Source: Methylomicrobium sp035916875 (lineage in GTDB: Bacteria > Pseudomonadota > Gammaproteobacteria > Methylococcales > Methylomonadaceae). Taken from it: a stretch of DNA of 41,136 nucleotides. Shown here piece by piece: positions 33,918-41,020 of the stretch (position 1 is the first letter of the stretch; each line of letters starts with the position of its first letter). A program made the position numbers and the translations under genes. Below the pieces are notes generated by a model. The model had not been told where the DNA came from and made no database searches. It saw only the letters and a program-made list of their open reading frames with translations. The DNA lies in assembly GCF_035916875.1 (NCBI RefSeq), contig NZ_JAXUHN010000082.1, positions 1 through 41,136 on the forward strand, in the 5' to 3' direction.

Positions 33918-34098
33918 CATCCACTACAATCCGGTCAAACACGGCTTGGTTAAACGTGTCGCCGATTGGCCTTATTCGAGTTTCCACGATTTTGTCCGCT
34001 TGGGGCAATATCCATTTGGAATGGGCGGATCCAGTGGGTACACAGGAACGAGATTTGGAGTAATGGCTTTCCCGAAGGCGGCTTACAACGCGCGGTAA
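33913..34098 (+). pseudogene. C-terminal remnant of a REP-associated (RAYT) transposase
   Basis: The frame reads DDIHYNPVKHGLVKRVADWP and then YSSFHDFVRLGQYPFG, continuing to TAA at 34096-34098. HYNPVKHGLV followed by WPYSSFH is the hallmark C-terminus of Y1-type RAYT (TnpA_REP) transposases. The catalytic HUH and tyrosine part is absent and there is no start codon. The left border falls inside the GNAT remnant. The last two-thirds of the remnant belong to a ~150-bp repeat with a second copy at 36007-36159. Confidence 0.75.
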
Positions 34099-34147
34099 TC
34101 TCCGGGTAAATTCAAAGTCAATGCGTGTGCGCGTCTAACCCACCCAT
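33998..34147. repeat. RAYT-tail/REP-like repeat, copy 1
   Basis: From GCTTGGGGCAATATCCATTT through GGCTTTCCCGAAGGCG to TCAAAGTCAATGCG and AACCCACCC. A copy about 90% identical lies in the same orientation at 36007-36159. It encodes the end of the transposase remnant and then runs beyond its stop codon. The rest of 33918-34237 holds no other gene. Confidence 0.85.
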
Positions 34148-34237
34148 ATAAAACAACTATTGACGAAAAATCAGATCCGCGTATCGTGTAAACTATCCCT
34201 TTACCTATTTTATTATTTTATTGGGTTGGTGAATCCA

Positions 34238-34462
34238 ATGGCCTCGAAAAATATAAACATCACAGAAGCCGAATTATCCAAAGCCCGCGATTACATTGCC
34301 CAACAGTTCGCTGTGCACAGTTGGTGGCCTAAGGAGCAACCGGGCGAAGCCAAAAGGGAATTCGATTTGATGAAAGGCAGCGCGACCGCGTTGAATGTCT
34401 GGTGCGAGAGGTGGCTGGATGCCGGGCAATGCAAAAAGCTGGAAAAAGCGCTACGGAGCTGA
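34238..34462 (+). CDS. Small hypothetical protein
   Basis: A 74-residue cytoplasmic protein, MASKNINITEAELSKARDYI followed by AQQFAVHSWWPKEQPGEAKR, with a conserved-looking WW and a C-terminal CERWLDAGQCKKLEKAL. It is compact, charged and helical, and has no membrane segment. The frame extends back to 34160, but that extension is hydrophobic and odd; ATG 34238 is preferred although its ribosome site is weak. Family not recognised. creA follows 34 bp downstream in the same direction, so the two may share a transcript. Confidence 0.6.
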   Translation: MASKNINITEAELSKARDYIAQQFAVHSWWPKEQPGEAKREFDLMKGSATALNVWCERWLDAGQCKKLEKALRS

Positions 34463-34496
34463 GTTTTTTTTCACTGATTATTCCGGAGATAGCCCC

Positions 34497-34964
34497 ATGA
34501 AAAATAATATTTTTATCGGCTTATTGTTACTGGCTTGCATTACTCCCGCCTTGGCCGACATGATCGGCTCCGTCGATACCGAATTCAAACTCATTGGCCC
34601 CGATAATAAAATCGTCATTGAGGCCTTTGACGATCCGGATGTGGCCGGCGTGACCTGTTATATTAGCCGCGCAAAAACCGGGGGCGTTTCCGGGGCCGTT
34701 GGCGTCGCGGAAGACACTTCCGATGCTTCTTTGTCCTGCCATCAAACCGGGACGGTGAATCTTGATCCGAAAATTAAATCAGGCGCCCGCGATGGCGAAG
34801 ATGTCTTTAAGAAACGCACCTCGCTGGTTTTCAAGTCGATGCAGGTGGTCAGGTTCTATGATAAAAACCGCAATACGTTGGTCTACATGGTCTATAGCGA
34901 CCGCGTATTAAAAGGCTCGCCGAAAAACAGTATTTCCGCCGTACCGATCCTGCCTTGGCGCTAA
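34497..34964 (+). CDS. creA: CreA family periplasmic protein
   Basis: A 155-residue exported protein. The signal peptide MKNNIFIGLLLLACITPALA is followed by DMIGSVDTEFKLIGPDNKIV, the typical CreA start (IGxVDTxFKLxGPxxKI). Further family segments are AFDDPDVAGVTCYISRAKTG, two conserved cysteines (VTCYIS, LSCHQTG), EDVFKKRTSLVFKSMQVVRF and YMVYSDRVLKGSPKNSISAV. CreA is named from the E. coli creABCD locus, but its molecular function is unknown and it is not a regulator. creBCD are absent here. GGAGATAGC before ATG 34497 fixes the start. Confidence 0.9.
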   Translation: MKNNIFIGLLLLACITPALADMIGSVDTEFKLIGPDNKIVIEAFDDPDVAGVTCYISRAKTGGVSGAVGVAEDTSDASLSCHQTGTVNLDPKIKSGARDGEDVFKKRTSLVFKSMQVVRFYDKNRNTLVYMVYSDRVLKGSPKNSISAVPILPWR

Positions 34965-35007
34965 GGGTTTATTCTATAATGCCTCAAAACCGCCAACGGA
35001 GATATTA

Positions 35008-35649
35008 ATGAACTACTTGCCGATCGTATCTTTCTCTTTGATTTTTAGCCTGAGCGCCTGTTCCAGCCTGTATTACAGCGGCCTGGAGAAAATAGGAATC
35101 CCTAAACGGGAAGTGATGGTTCATCGGGTTGAGAAGGCGCGCGATACGCAGGAAGAAACAAAGGAACAATTCAAATCCGCCCTGGAGCAGTTTACAGCGG
35201 TCACCAATTTCAAGGGCGGCGATCTGGAGGCGACTTACAATAAACTCAATAGCGAATACGAGGCCAGCGTTAAAAAAGCGGATGAAGTCAGGTACCGCAT
35301 CAGTGAAATCGAAGATGTCTCGGAGGCCTTGTTCAGTGAATGGGAAAACGAAATCACGCAATACAGCAGCGCGTCTCTCAAGCGCAGCAGTCAAAACAAG
35401 CTCAATGAAACCAAAATCCAATACCAGCAATTGATTAAGGCCATGAAGAGCGCCGAATCAAAAATCGAACCGATTCTGGCGGTTTTTAAGGATCAAGTGA
35501 TGTTTATGAAGCATAACCTCAATGCCCAGGCCATTGCTTCTCTGAAAACCGAATTGGGTTCAATAAAAACGGATGTTTCAAACCTGATTGCCGCCATGGA
35601 AAAGTCCATTAATGAAGCCAATGCTTTTATCAAAACGATGGAAAAGTAA
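35008..35649 (+). CDS. DUF2959-family lipoprotein, coiled-coil
   Basis: A 213-residue predicted lipoprotein. The signal peptide MNYLPIVSFSLIFSLSACSS contains the lipobox LSAC with Cys18. After SLYYSGLEKIGIPKREVMVH, the standard DUF2959 opening, almost the whole protein is helical and charged, predicting a long coiled coil (VEKARDTQEETKEQFKSALE, QNKLNETKIQYQQLIKAMKS). It ends ISA-like with NEANAFIKTMEK. Likely in the periplasm, lipid-anchored; function unknown. TATAAT at 34975-34980 is a possible -10 box although no good -35 was found, and CGGAGATATTA supplies the ribosome site. Confidence 0.85.
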   Translation: MNYLPIVSFSLIFSLSACSSLYYSGLEKIGIPKREVMVHRVEKARDTQEETKEQFKSALEQFTAVTNFKGGDLEATYNKLNSEYEASVKKADEVRYRISEIEDVSEALFSEWENEITQYSSASLKRSSQNKLNETKIQYQQLIKAMKSAESKIEPILAVFKDQVMFMKHNLNAQAIASLKTELGSIKTDVSNLIAAMEKSINEANAFIKTMEK

Positions 35650-35684
35650 AAAATTGCCCTACGGCGCAATTCCCAGACGAGCAT

Positions 35685-35805
35685 TATTGATCCGGCCCTT
35701 AAAAGTTTGAGGCCGTTCGCCTTGAGCCTGTCGAAAGGCCAGTTCATCCGGGGCGTCGAATCTCAGCCCGAACGGAGTTTGAAACTTCATGGGGCCGGAT
35801 CAATA
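35685..35805. repeat. MITE-like 121-bp imperfect inverted repeat
   Basis: The left arm starts TATTGATCCGGCCC (35685), the right arm ends GGGCCGGATCAATA (35805). Arms of about 36-39 bp also share AGTTTGA and CCGTTCG. The centre contains GTTCGCCTTGAGCCTGTCGA, a sequence known from dispersed bacterial repeats. No coding content. It starts 35 bp after the DUF2959 gene and could fold into a long hairpin. Confidence 0.7.
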
Positions 35806-35829
35806 GTGCAAGTGGAAGCGCTGCAATGA
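35806..35829. repeat. 24-bp duplicate of the molybdo-oxidoreductase 3' end
   Basis: Identical over 24 bp to 26775-26798, the last seven codons (VQVEALQ) and stop of the molybdopterin oxidoreductase gene; both flanks differ. It abuts the MITE-like element exactly. A chance match of this length is very unlikely. Confidence 0.75.
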
Positions 35830-35923
35830 AAACTTGACCCAACGACTGCACCATTCTTGATCAACAACGAAATTCATCGTCTCCATCGGTTTTATTTTCA
35901 TCGAGGTTGACTCCGGCCAATGA

Positions 35924-36004
35924 GTAGCCTCGATGAAGCGCAGCGGAATCGAGGGATTTGCGGCTTCGATTTTCCTCGATTCCGCATGGCTACATCGAGG
36001 CTAC
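35924..36004. repeat. BIME-like inverted repeat
   Basis: GTAGCCTCGATG...GCGGAATCGAGG at the left is mirrored by CCTCGATTCCGC...CATCGAGGCTAC at the right, two nested perfect 12-bp stems in an 81-bp element. A related half-element (GCTTGATGAAGCGTAGCGGA) is at 36161-36190. It directly precedes the second copy of the RAYT-tail repeat. Confidence 0.8.
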
Positions 36005-36006
36005 TT

Positions 36007-36159
36007 GCTTGGGGCAATATCCATTTGGAATGGGTGGATCCAGTGGGTACATAGGAACGAGATTTGGAGTAATTGGCTTTCCCGAAGGCGGGTTCCAACG
36101 CGCGGAAATCTCCGGGTAATTTCAAAGTCAATGCGTGCGCGAGTTTAACCCGCCCTATG
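36007..36159. repeat. RAYT-tail/REP-like repeat, copy 2
   Basis: About 90% identical to 33998-34147. Here the upstream transposase coding sequence is absent and the reading frame is broken, so only the non-autonomous tail has been copied. It is flanked on both sides by BIME-like half-palindromes (35924-36004 and 36161-36190), which suggests a composite element. Confidence 0.85.
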
Positions 36160-36160
36160 G

Positions 36161-36190
36161 GCTTGATGAAGCGTAGCGGAATCAAGGCTA
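36161..36190. repeat. BIME half-element
   Basis: GCTTGATGAAGCGTAGCGGA, continuing ATCAAGGCTA, matches the left part of the BIME at 35924 with a few substitutions. Its end overlaps the stop codon of the remnant gene on the minus strand. Confidence 0.6.
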
Positions 36191-36397
36191 CTTGCTACCA
36201 GATATCATTTGCCATCCGCCTATTCCGTAAGACCAATCCATTTCCCAGTGATTTGTACGCCACGAAAGCACCAGATCATAAAAACCACTATAACTAGGAT
36301 CAGGTAAATATTTAAGTTTTACCGTTTGTTGATAGGGAGTTGATGGGTTGTAGTTATATGTATAGGCAATATCGCCGGTTTGGCAGGAATGGCTGTT
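36188..36397 (-). pseudogene. Decapitated gene: C-terminal 69 residues of an unknown protein
   Basis: On the minus strand a clean protein-like frame reads CQTGDIAYTYNYNPSTPYQQ, TVKLKYLPDPSYSGFYDLVL, SWRTNHWEMDWSYGIGGWQM and ISGSK to a TAG at 36188-36190. It is rich in Tyr, Trp and Pro, like a secreted or surface protein. There is no start codon; the frame is cut by a stop at 36398, right where palindromic repeats begin. The 5' part is missing from this locus. Family not recognised. The codon-like regularity and composition argue against chance. Confidence 0.5.
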
Positions 36398-36408
36398 CTA
36401 TGGGCGCG

Positions 36409-36427
36409 ACGGGGTTTCCAACCCCGT
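36409..36427. repeat. GGGGTT-family palindrome
   Basis: ACGGGGTT, TCC, AACCCCGT. Same family as 2367-2391. It borders the broken end of the minus-strand gene remnant. Confidence 0.6.
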
Positions 36428-36474
36428 TGCTTACGTTTTGTGCCTTGCGCGATGGCAAAGGAGACGAAATGTAA

Positions 36475-36499
36475 CGGTCGGGTTTGCAAAACCCGACCG
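36475..36499. repeat. GGGTTT-family palindrome
   Basis: CGGTCGGGTTT, GC, AAAACCCGACCG: near-perfect 11-bp arms. It sits 32 bp downstream of the stop of the minus-strand DUF3616 gene and might contribute to its termination, although no T-run follows. Confidence 0.6.
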
Positions 36500-36530
36500 G
36501 CGGGTGGAGATAATCATTCACGGAAATGGC

Positions 36531-37511
36531 CTAAATTTCATCAATGCGAATCCAAAGGCTCCTGAAATATTTCAGCGGGTGATCTTTATCCTTGATGTCC
36601 TTGCAAGGCGTTCCTGCATTTCTCTTGATCGAGCCATCATCGCTCAGAAGCTGAAATTGATTGTCTCGATGCGGATAAAACAAAACACTTTCCGGGCGAA
36701 AATCGGATGGCCAGCCGGTGACTTCAATCCGTTCGGGATTTTCATTTTCCAGCCCTGACCACTGGTAAAGAGCAAATTGATCGCTGCCATCATAAGCGCC
36801 GGCAACGATGATGAAGCGATTCTGACTTTCCCAGTATTCGAGGCTCCGGATGCCAAGGCCATTTAAATCCAGTTCTATGGGATTGCCAAAAATGGCATGG
36901 GCATTTTTTTCTTTAATCAATTCCAGGGGATTGGTCAGGGGCAAAAGAATGGCCTTGCCGTCAGGAATGGGATTGCGAAAACCAATCAATAGCGCTTTGT
37001 TATTGGGGGTTGCGGCGAGTCCTTCTATGTTTAGCCCGCCTTTTGCTTTAGGCGGTAGTTGTTCTGCAGCTTCAAGGTGATAGCGTTGCAAGCGTTCATC
37101 CCGCAACATGTCTTCGACGAGCCGCGTATAGGAATGCCCGATTTGTTTGAAGCGCGGGTCGCCATCGTCTTTGGATAATTTATTGGCAAAGAATTGCCGG
37201 CGTTCCGGTTCCAGTTGACCGTCTTTATTTCTGCCATGAGAAGTCATCCAGTAGATTATGCCGTCCATTTGGGTCGCGGCTTCGATATCGACTTCCTTGA
37301 TTTTGGGATTGTTATCAAAGTAGTCGTTAAGATCCCTGCCGGAAATTCCAGCAACGGGCCTACCCGAATGGTCCGAGCGATAGATTTTCAGGATATTGTC
37401 TTCATCATTCGCAACTGCAAAATGCTGTTCATCGAGGACAACGGCCCCTGACGCATCACAGATTCCCTGATGTTGCAGTTCTCTCTCGACACTGAATCTG
37501 AGTTTTTTCAT
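36531..37511 (-). CDS. DUF3616 family protein
   Basis: A 326-residue cytoplasmic protein without a signal peptide. It has the DUF3616 pattern: SGAVVLDEQHFAVANDEDNI near residue 21, DIEAATQMDGIIYWMTSHGR near 74, then GGLNIEGLAATPNNKALLIG, FRNPIPDGKAILLPLTNP and LGIRSLEYWESQNRFIIVAG. The repeated strands and the DxEA/NIEGL signatures suggest a beta-propeller-like fold. Function unknown. Its neighbours are a repeat cluster downstream and, across 240 bp, the cold-shock gene upstream on the same strand. The ATG at 37511 gives a normal family start. Confidence 0.75.
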   Translation of the reverse strand: MKKLRFSVERELQHQGICDASGAVVLDEQHFAVANDEDNILKIYRSDHSGRPVAGISGRDLNDYFDNNPKIKEVDIEAATQMDGIIYWMTSHGRNKDGQLEPERRQFFANKLSKDDGDPRFKQIGHSYTRLVEDMLRDERLQRYHLEAAEQLPPKAKGGLNIEGLAATPNNKALLIGFRNPIPDGKAILLPLTNPLELIKEKNAHAIFGNPIELDLNGLGIRSLEYWESQNRFIIVAGAYDGSDQFALYQWSGLENENPERIEVTGWPSDFRPESVLFYPHRDNQFQLLSDDGSIKRNAGTPCKDIKDKDHPLKYFRSLWIRIDEI

Positions 37512-37709
37512 CTGTCACATGACTCCAAGTTAACCGTTGGGCATGCCTATGCTCTATAGGGCGAGCTTAGGTGTGAAACCTGAGATTCGAACGTGAACGT
37601 TGGTTTATATTACGTTCAACAGCTCTGATCGTTAATGGAAGGAGGAGTTCATTAGTCTATTAAATCAGTTGACTAATATTTAAGGCGGGATTTTATTGGT
37701 ATTAAAAGA

Positions 37710-37740
37710 CTGGCTGCGCCGCAATTGCGATCGCAGCCAG
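37710..37740 (-). terminator. Terminator of the cold-shock gene
   Basis: CTGGCTGCG (37710-37718) pairs with CGCAGCCAG (37732-37740). On the minus strand the hairpin begins 10 bp after the cold-shock stop codon and is followed by TCTTTTAAT, a short U-tract. The region 37512-37709 holds nothing else convincing, only a 7-bp inverted repeat ATTAGTC...GACTAAT. Confidence 0.75.
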
Positions 37741-37750
37741 TAAAGTCAAC

Positions 37751-37963
37751 TTAGATGACTTTTACGTTTTCCGCTTGTGGGCCTTTAGGGCCGCGGGTTA
37801 CGCTGAATTCGACTTTTTGGCCTTCATCCAGGCTTTTGTAGCCGCCTGCGTTGACGATGCTTCTGAAGTGAACGAAAACATCGGGGCCTGAGCTCTGTTC
37901 GATAAAGCCGAAGCCTTTTTCAGAGTTAAACCATTTAACGGTGCCGGTAGTCAGTGTAGACAT
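37751..37963 (-). CDS. Cold-shock protein (CspA family)
   Basis: A 70-residue single-stranded nucleic-acid binding protein of the OB fold, acting as an RNA chaperone. MSTLTTGTVKWFNSEKGFGF contains RNP1 (KGFGFI), and DVFVHFRSI contains RNP2. The end is VTRGPKGPQAENVKVI, standard for the family. Size is exactly typical. It has a sigma-70 promoter about 150 bp upstream, so the mRNA has a long leader as in cold-inducible csp genes, and a hairpin terminator downstream. Whether it is cold-inducible or constitutive is not decided by the protein sequence. Confidence 0.96.
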   Translation of the reverse strand: MSTLTTGTVKWFNSEKGFGFIEQSSGPDVFVHFRSIVNAGGYKSLDEGQKVEFSVTRGPKGPQAENVKVI

Positions 37964-38121
37964 AGTAAGTCCTGTAAATATTAAATATTGTTTGTAAAGC
38001 CTTTATGAGGCGGGTCTAGCTGGTAAAATTGGAACTTACTAAATGAAAAACAGGACGAGAAACTACGAGAGAAACGTCGAAATGGTAAACAGAGGGTAAA
38101 TCTTCTTTTCAAGCCGAGAGC

Positions 38122-38150
38122 AGTATGGACTTCTTATTCAGTGGTGTCAA
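38122..38150 (-). promoter_or_regulatory. Sigma-70 promoter of the cold-shock gene
   Basis: On the minus strand TTGACA (38145-38150), a 17-bp spacer and CATACT (38122-38127). Transcription would start near 38115, giving a leader of about 150 nt before the ATG at 37963. Long leaders of this size fold into temperature-responsive structures in E. coli cspA. Confidence 0.7.
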
Positions 38151-38224
38151 GATATATTTTTGAAACAGCATGAGGGCAAGGAGGGGAGTAGCTAAAATTG
38201 TCCCTTCTGTTGTCTAATTGTTGA

Positions 38225-39490
38225 TTAACCCGGATGCCGTATTGCCAACAAATAGACGCCCAGGCCGACCATGACCGCGCCGCTGATCAGCTTGAGCCAA
38301 CGGCCTTCGTTCTCCTGAAGCCGCCTTTGGCTGAGGGTGAAAACACCGATGCCGAGTACGATGACATCGTCAAGCATGTAGGCCGCATTGTACAGCAACA
38401 GATAGCCGTAGTAGCTAAAACCGCTCAGTTGCTGCAAAGTCAGGATGCGGGTATAAAGCGCGGGAAAGCCCGAAGTACAGAGAAATTCGACGATCTGCAC
38501 CAGGATGGCCAGAATCACTGCGCCGATCATCGCGCCAAGCAGATTTTCGGCTTGCAGTATATGGCGCATTTGGACATAGATGCCGGGTTTTGATTTTTGG
38601 GGTATCGACAGCGAAATCCCGCGTCCATAGGCCGGGAAATCCTTGATATGGATCGCGCCGGCAAGTATCGCAAGGGCCGCGATGATGATCTCCGAGGCGC
38701 GGGAAAGACCGACGAGCAGGAACAGATTGAGCCAGGCCGCCATGAACACGAGATAGGCGACACCTTCCACCGCGATAAAGGTTCCGGCGACCGCGAGCAT
38801 GCGCCAGCGGTTTTGCATCGGCGCGAGCAGCGAAATCATCAGAATCAGCACCCACATCGAACATGGGTTGAAGCCGTCGAGCAAGCCCATCGCCAGCGTA
38901 AACATCGGCAGGCCAACCTGTTCGAGCGAAAGGGTATGGCCGAATAGCGCGACTTCAAACTTTTCCGGCCCGGAAGGTGAGGGCGTTTCGCTTTCGCAAG
39001 TCTGGTTTTTATCAACGATGCAGCTCTCGGGGGTGGCAACGGGGGCTTGTTTTGCGTGCTTAGCCCGATCCAGCTCGGCCCGGATCTGGTTTCCCGTGTT
39101 AGCATCTTCCGAAAAGCCGATAATCAACTGTCCGTTGATATAAAAGGCCGGCACACTTAATTTGTTAAGGCCTTGAGCGGTTGACAATTGCTTTAGGCGT
39201 TCGAGCGCGAGGGCATCCCGGCTGACATCGCGCATCGAAATCCGCACATCCGGCCGTTCGGCCGACAAAGCGGACAGGAACTCTTCGGCCTTAACGCAAT
39301 GGGGGCAGCCTTCGCGGACGAATACCTCGAGATCGACGGCAGCCTGAACCCTATCGGAAGATGCCGTGATTTCAGCTGTCGTCGATTGCATATCGGCGGC
39401 AGCGAGTCCGGAATTTCCTATCGGCAATGCCGACAGCAAGGCCAGGATAATTATCTTTGGAAGTCCATATAAAGATTTGAACGCTTTCAT
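38225..39490 (-). CDS. Glutaredoxin-DsbD/CcdA-like membrane fusion protein
   Basis: A 421-residue inner-membrane protein. A signal peptide (MKAFKSLYGLPKIIILALLS, cleavage near AAAD) leads to a periplasmic thioredoxin/glutaredoxin-fold domain with VREGCPHCVKAEEF (Cys62, Cys65) and the cis-proline segment SVPAFYINGQLIIGF. A linker is followed from about residue 195 by a polytopic domain with GLLDGFNPCSMWVL and EFLCTSGFPALYTRI, the paired membrane cysteines of the CcdA/DsbD type. The protein likely moves reducing equivalents from the cytoplasm to a periplasmic thiol partner. The partner is unknown. The frame continues from a TTG at 39514, but ATG 39490 is the better start. Confidence 0.85.
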   Translation of the reverse strand: MKAFKSLYGLPKIIILALLSALPIGNSGLAAADMQSTTAEITASSDRVQAAVDLEVFVREGCPHCVKAEEFLSALSAERPDVRISMRDVSRDALALERLKQLSTAQGLNKLSVPAFYINGQLIIGFSEDANTGNQIRAELDRAKHAKQAPVATPESCIVDKNQTCESETPSPSGPEKFEVALFGHTLSLEQVGLPMFTLAMGLLDGFNPCSMWVLILMISLLAPMQNRWRMLAVAGTFIAVEGVAYLVFMAAWLNLFLLVGLSRASEIIIAALAILAGAIHIKDFPAYGRGISLSIPQKSKPGIYVQMRHILQAENLLGAMIGAVILAILVQIVEFLCTSGFPALYTRILTLQQLSGFSYYGYLLLYNAAYMLDDVIVLGIGVFTLSQRRLQENEGRWLKLISGAVMVGLGVYLLAIRHPG

Positions 39491-39664
39491 TTGAGTTCTT
39501 GATTCACGTGGCAAGGCTTATTATAAGGCGAAATAAGTTGTAACTTTTCTTCAGCGCGAAACGCCAAAAGCCATCTACGGAGGGGCTCCCTTTTGCCGCG
39601 AACAGTTACAATGCGTTACTTTATTCTGACAAAGTATATTGAAATTTATTCTCTCCAACCTCTC

Positions 39665-40426
39665 ATGAAAACATTCGTCATCATCAAAACAGGCTCGACC
39701 TTCCCTGCCGTGCAACAACAATTTGGCGACTTTGAAGACTGGATGATCGACGGCTGCGGCTTGACCGCTGCCGAAGTTCCCGTCATCGACGCGATGGCGG
39801 GAGAGACTTTGCCTCCGTTGCATAGTTTAGCGGGCGTGATCATTACTGGGTCGCCCGCCATGGTCACCGATCAAACGGACTGGATGCGGTCGTTGGCTTC
39901 CTGGATAGCGCAGGCCGTTGAGCGCAATATTCCGTTGCTGGGTGTGTGTTTCGGGCATCAACTATTGGCGCAGGCGATGGGGGGAGGGGTGGATTATCAT
40001 CCCGAAGGGCGTGAAATCGGCACCGTCGCGATCAACTTGACCGATGAGGGCAGGAAGGATTTTCTCTTGGGCCATTTGCCGGAAACGTTTACCGCGCATG
40101 TGACCCATGCGCAAACGGTGACCCGGCTGCCGGCAAGTGCGCTCCGGCTGGCAGGAAATCCATATGAAGCCCATCATGCGTTTCGTCTGGGCGACAGCGC
40201 CTGGGGCGTCCAATTTCATCCCGAATTCACGGCAGACATCATGCACGCATATGTCAGAAAACATGCGGACGCGTTGCGCCAAGAGGGTAGGTATGTCGAC
40301 GCAATAAAGGCTGGGATCGATCATACCGAGTCGGCGAATGCGCTGCTGAAACGGTTCTATGCCTATTGTTTACAAAAGCAAGAGAAAGCCGGTACCGATG
40401 CCGGTTCACGGCATCAGTGGCCGTAA
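39665..40426 (+). CDS. Class I glutamine amidotransferase (GMP-synthase-like)
   Basis: A 253-residue stand-alone glutaminase-fold protein. The nucleophile elbow LLGVCFGHQLLAQAMGG holds Cys95, and WGVQFHPEF holds His185 and Glu187, completing the triad. PLLGVCFGHQ and the YHPEGREIGTV segment match the GMP-synthase-like amidotransferase group, which acts on gamma-glutamyl or purine-type substrates. It lacks the ATP-pyrophosphatase half of GuaA, so it is not GMP synthase itself. The substrate is unknown. The frame is open from a TTG at 39593; ATG 39665 (MKTFVIIKTGSTFPAV) gives the family start although the ribosome site is weak. It converges with the EthD-family gene. Confidence 0.88.
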   Translation: MKTFVIIKTGSTFPAVQQQFGDFEDWMIDGCGLTAAEVPVIDAMAGETLPPLHSLAGVIITGSPAMVTDQTDWMRSLASWIAQAVERNIPLLGVCFGHQLLAQAMGGGVDYHPEGREIGTVAINLTDEGRKDFLLGHLPETFTAHVTHAQTVTRLPASALRLAGNPYEAHHAFRLGDSAWGVQFHPEFTADIMHAYVRKHADALRQEGRYVDAIKAGIDHTESANALLKRFYAYCLQKQEKAGTDAGSRHQWP

Positions 40427-40441
40427 GGTACGCGTGCTGCT

Positions 40442-40771
40442 TTATCCGGCTATCGAGATGACGACTTCATTAAATTGAATAACCGGCTCGATAGTGGTGT
40501 AGTTTGGCATATCGCCCTGGAGCGCTGCGGCGTGGGGAGTGAAAGCGTCCATGAAGTCTTCCGGCGAGTCGAACAAGAAATGGCACATTGCGATATAGGC
40601 GGGTTCGCTACCTGGTATGGCGCCGCTGATACCGTGTTCGACGGTAACCCCTTTGAAACCTGGATGAGCGCTCAAGAGTTCAATAGACATTGGCATATGT
40701 GTATCGACATAATAACGCATGTCGAACCGGCTATCTGGAGTGTTTGGGTAAAGGATGCTGATCTTTATCAT
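40442..40771 (-). CDS. EthD family protein
   Basis: A 109-residue ferredoxin-like-fold protein, MIKISILYPNTPDSRFDMRY then YVDTHMPMSIELLSAHPGFK, matching the EthD pattern (YxxxxxxxFDxxYYxxxHxPL). The middle GSEPAYIAMCHFLFDSPEDF and the end are also typical. EthD was named from a Rhodococcus ether-degradation locus; most homologues have no known function and bind small organic compounds as dimers. GAGGAATC before the ATG at 40771 fixes the start; the frame continues further upstream to 40840 but without support. It is convergent with the amidotransferase gene, 15 bp apart. Confidence 0.88.
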   Translation of the reverse strand: MIKISILYPNTPDSRFDMRYYVDTHMPMSIELLSAHPGFKGVTVEHGISGAIPGSEPAYIAMCHFLFDSPEDFMDAFTPHAAALQGDMPNYTTIEPVIQFNEVVISIAG

Positions 40772-40920
40772 TGATTCCTCAATATTTATACGCACGCATC
40801 GCATGCCATTTTCAAAACGACCCGTTAATTCAGGCCCCAAAAGATACGCCGTGTGTGCTTACAAGTCTTCGTAGCTCAGCCCAATCAACGCTCTTTAATG
40901 CATGCCTTTATACATAAAGG

Positions 40921-41013
40921 CCGTCATGCCCGCCGGGAAGCGGGTCGTCTGCATTCGTGCGGTCGCGGATTCCGGCGATCCCCATGTGTCCTGCGTGTAT
41001 GCCGGAATGACGG
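40921..41013. repeat. GTCATTCC-type inverted repeat
   Basis: The left arm CCGTCATGCCCGC (40921-40933) and right arm GCCGGAATGACGG (41001-41013) bracket 67 bp. This matches the widespread CGTCATTCCGGC dispersed repeat of proteobacteria. Its right end is 7 bp from the start of the terminal repeat at 41021, so the presumed mobile element sits directly beside it. The rest of 40772-41020 holds no gene. Confidence 0.75.
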
Positions 41014-41020
41014 ACATGTG

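Noticed and set aside
33998..36190. CRISPR array
   Set aside because: Repeats are few, of unequal length and irregularly spaced, without uniform spacers; no cas genes in the window.
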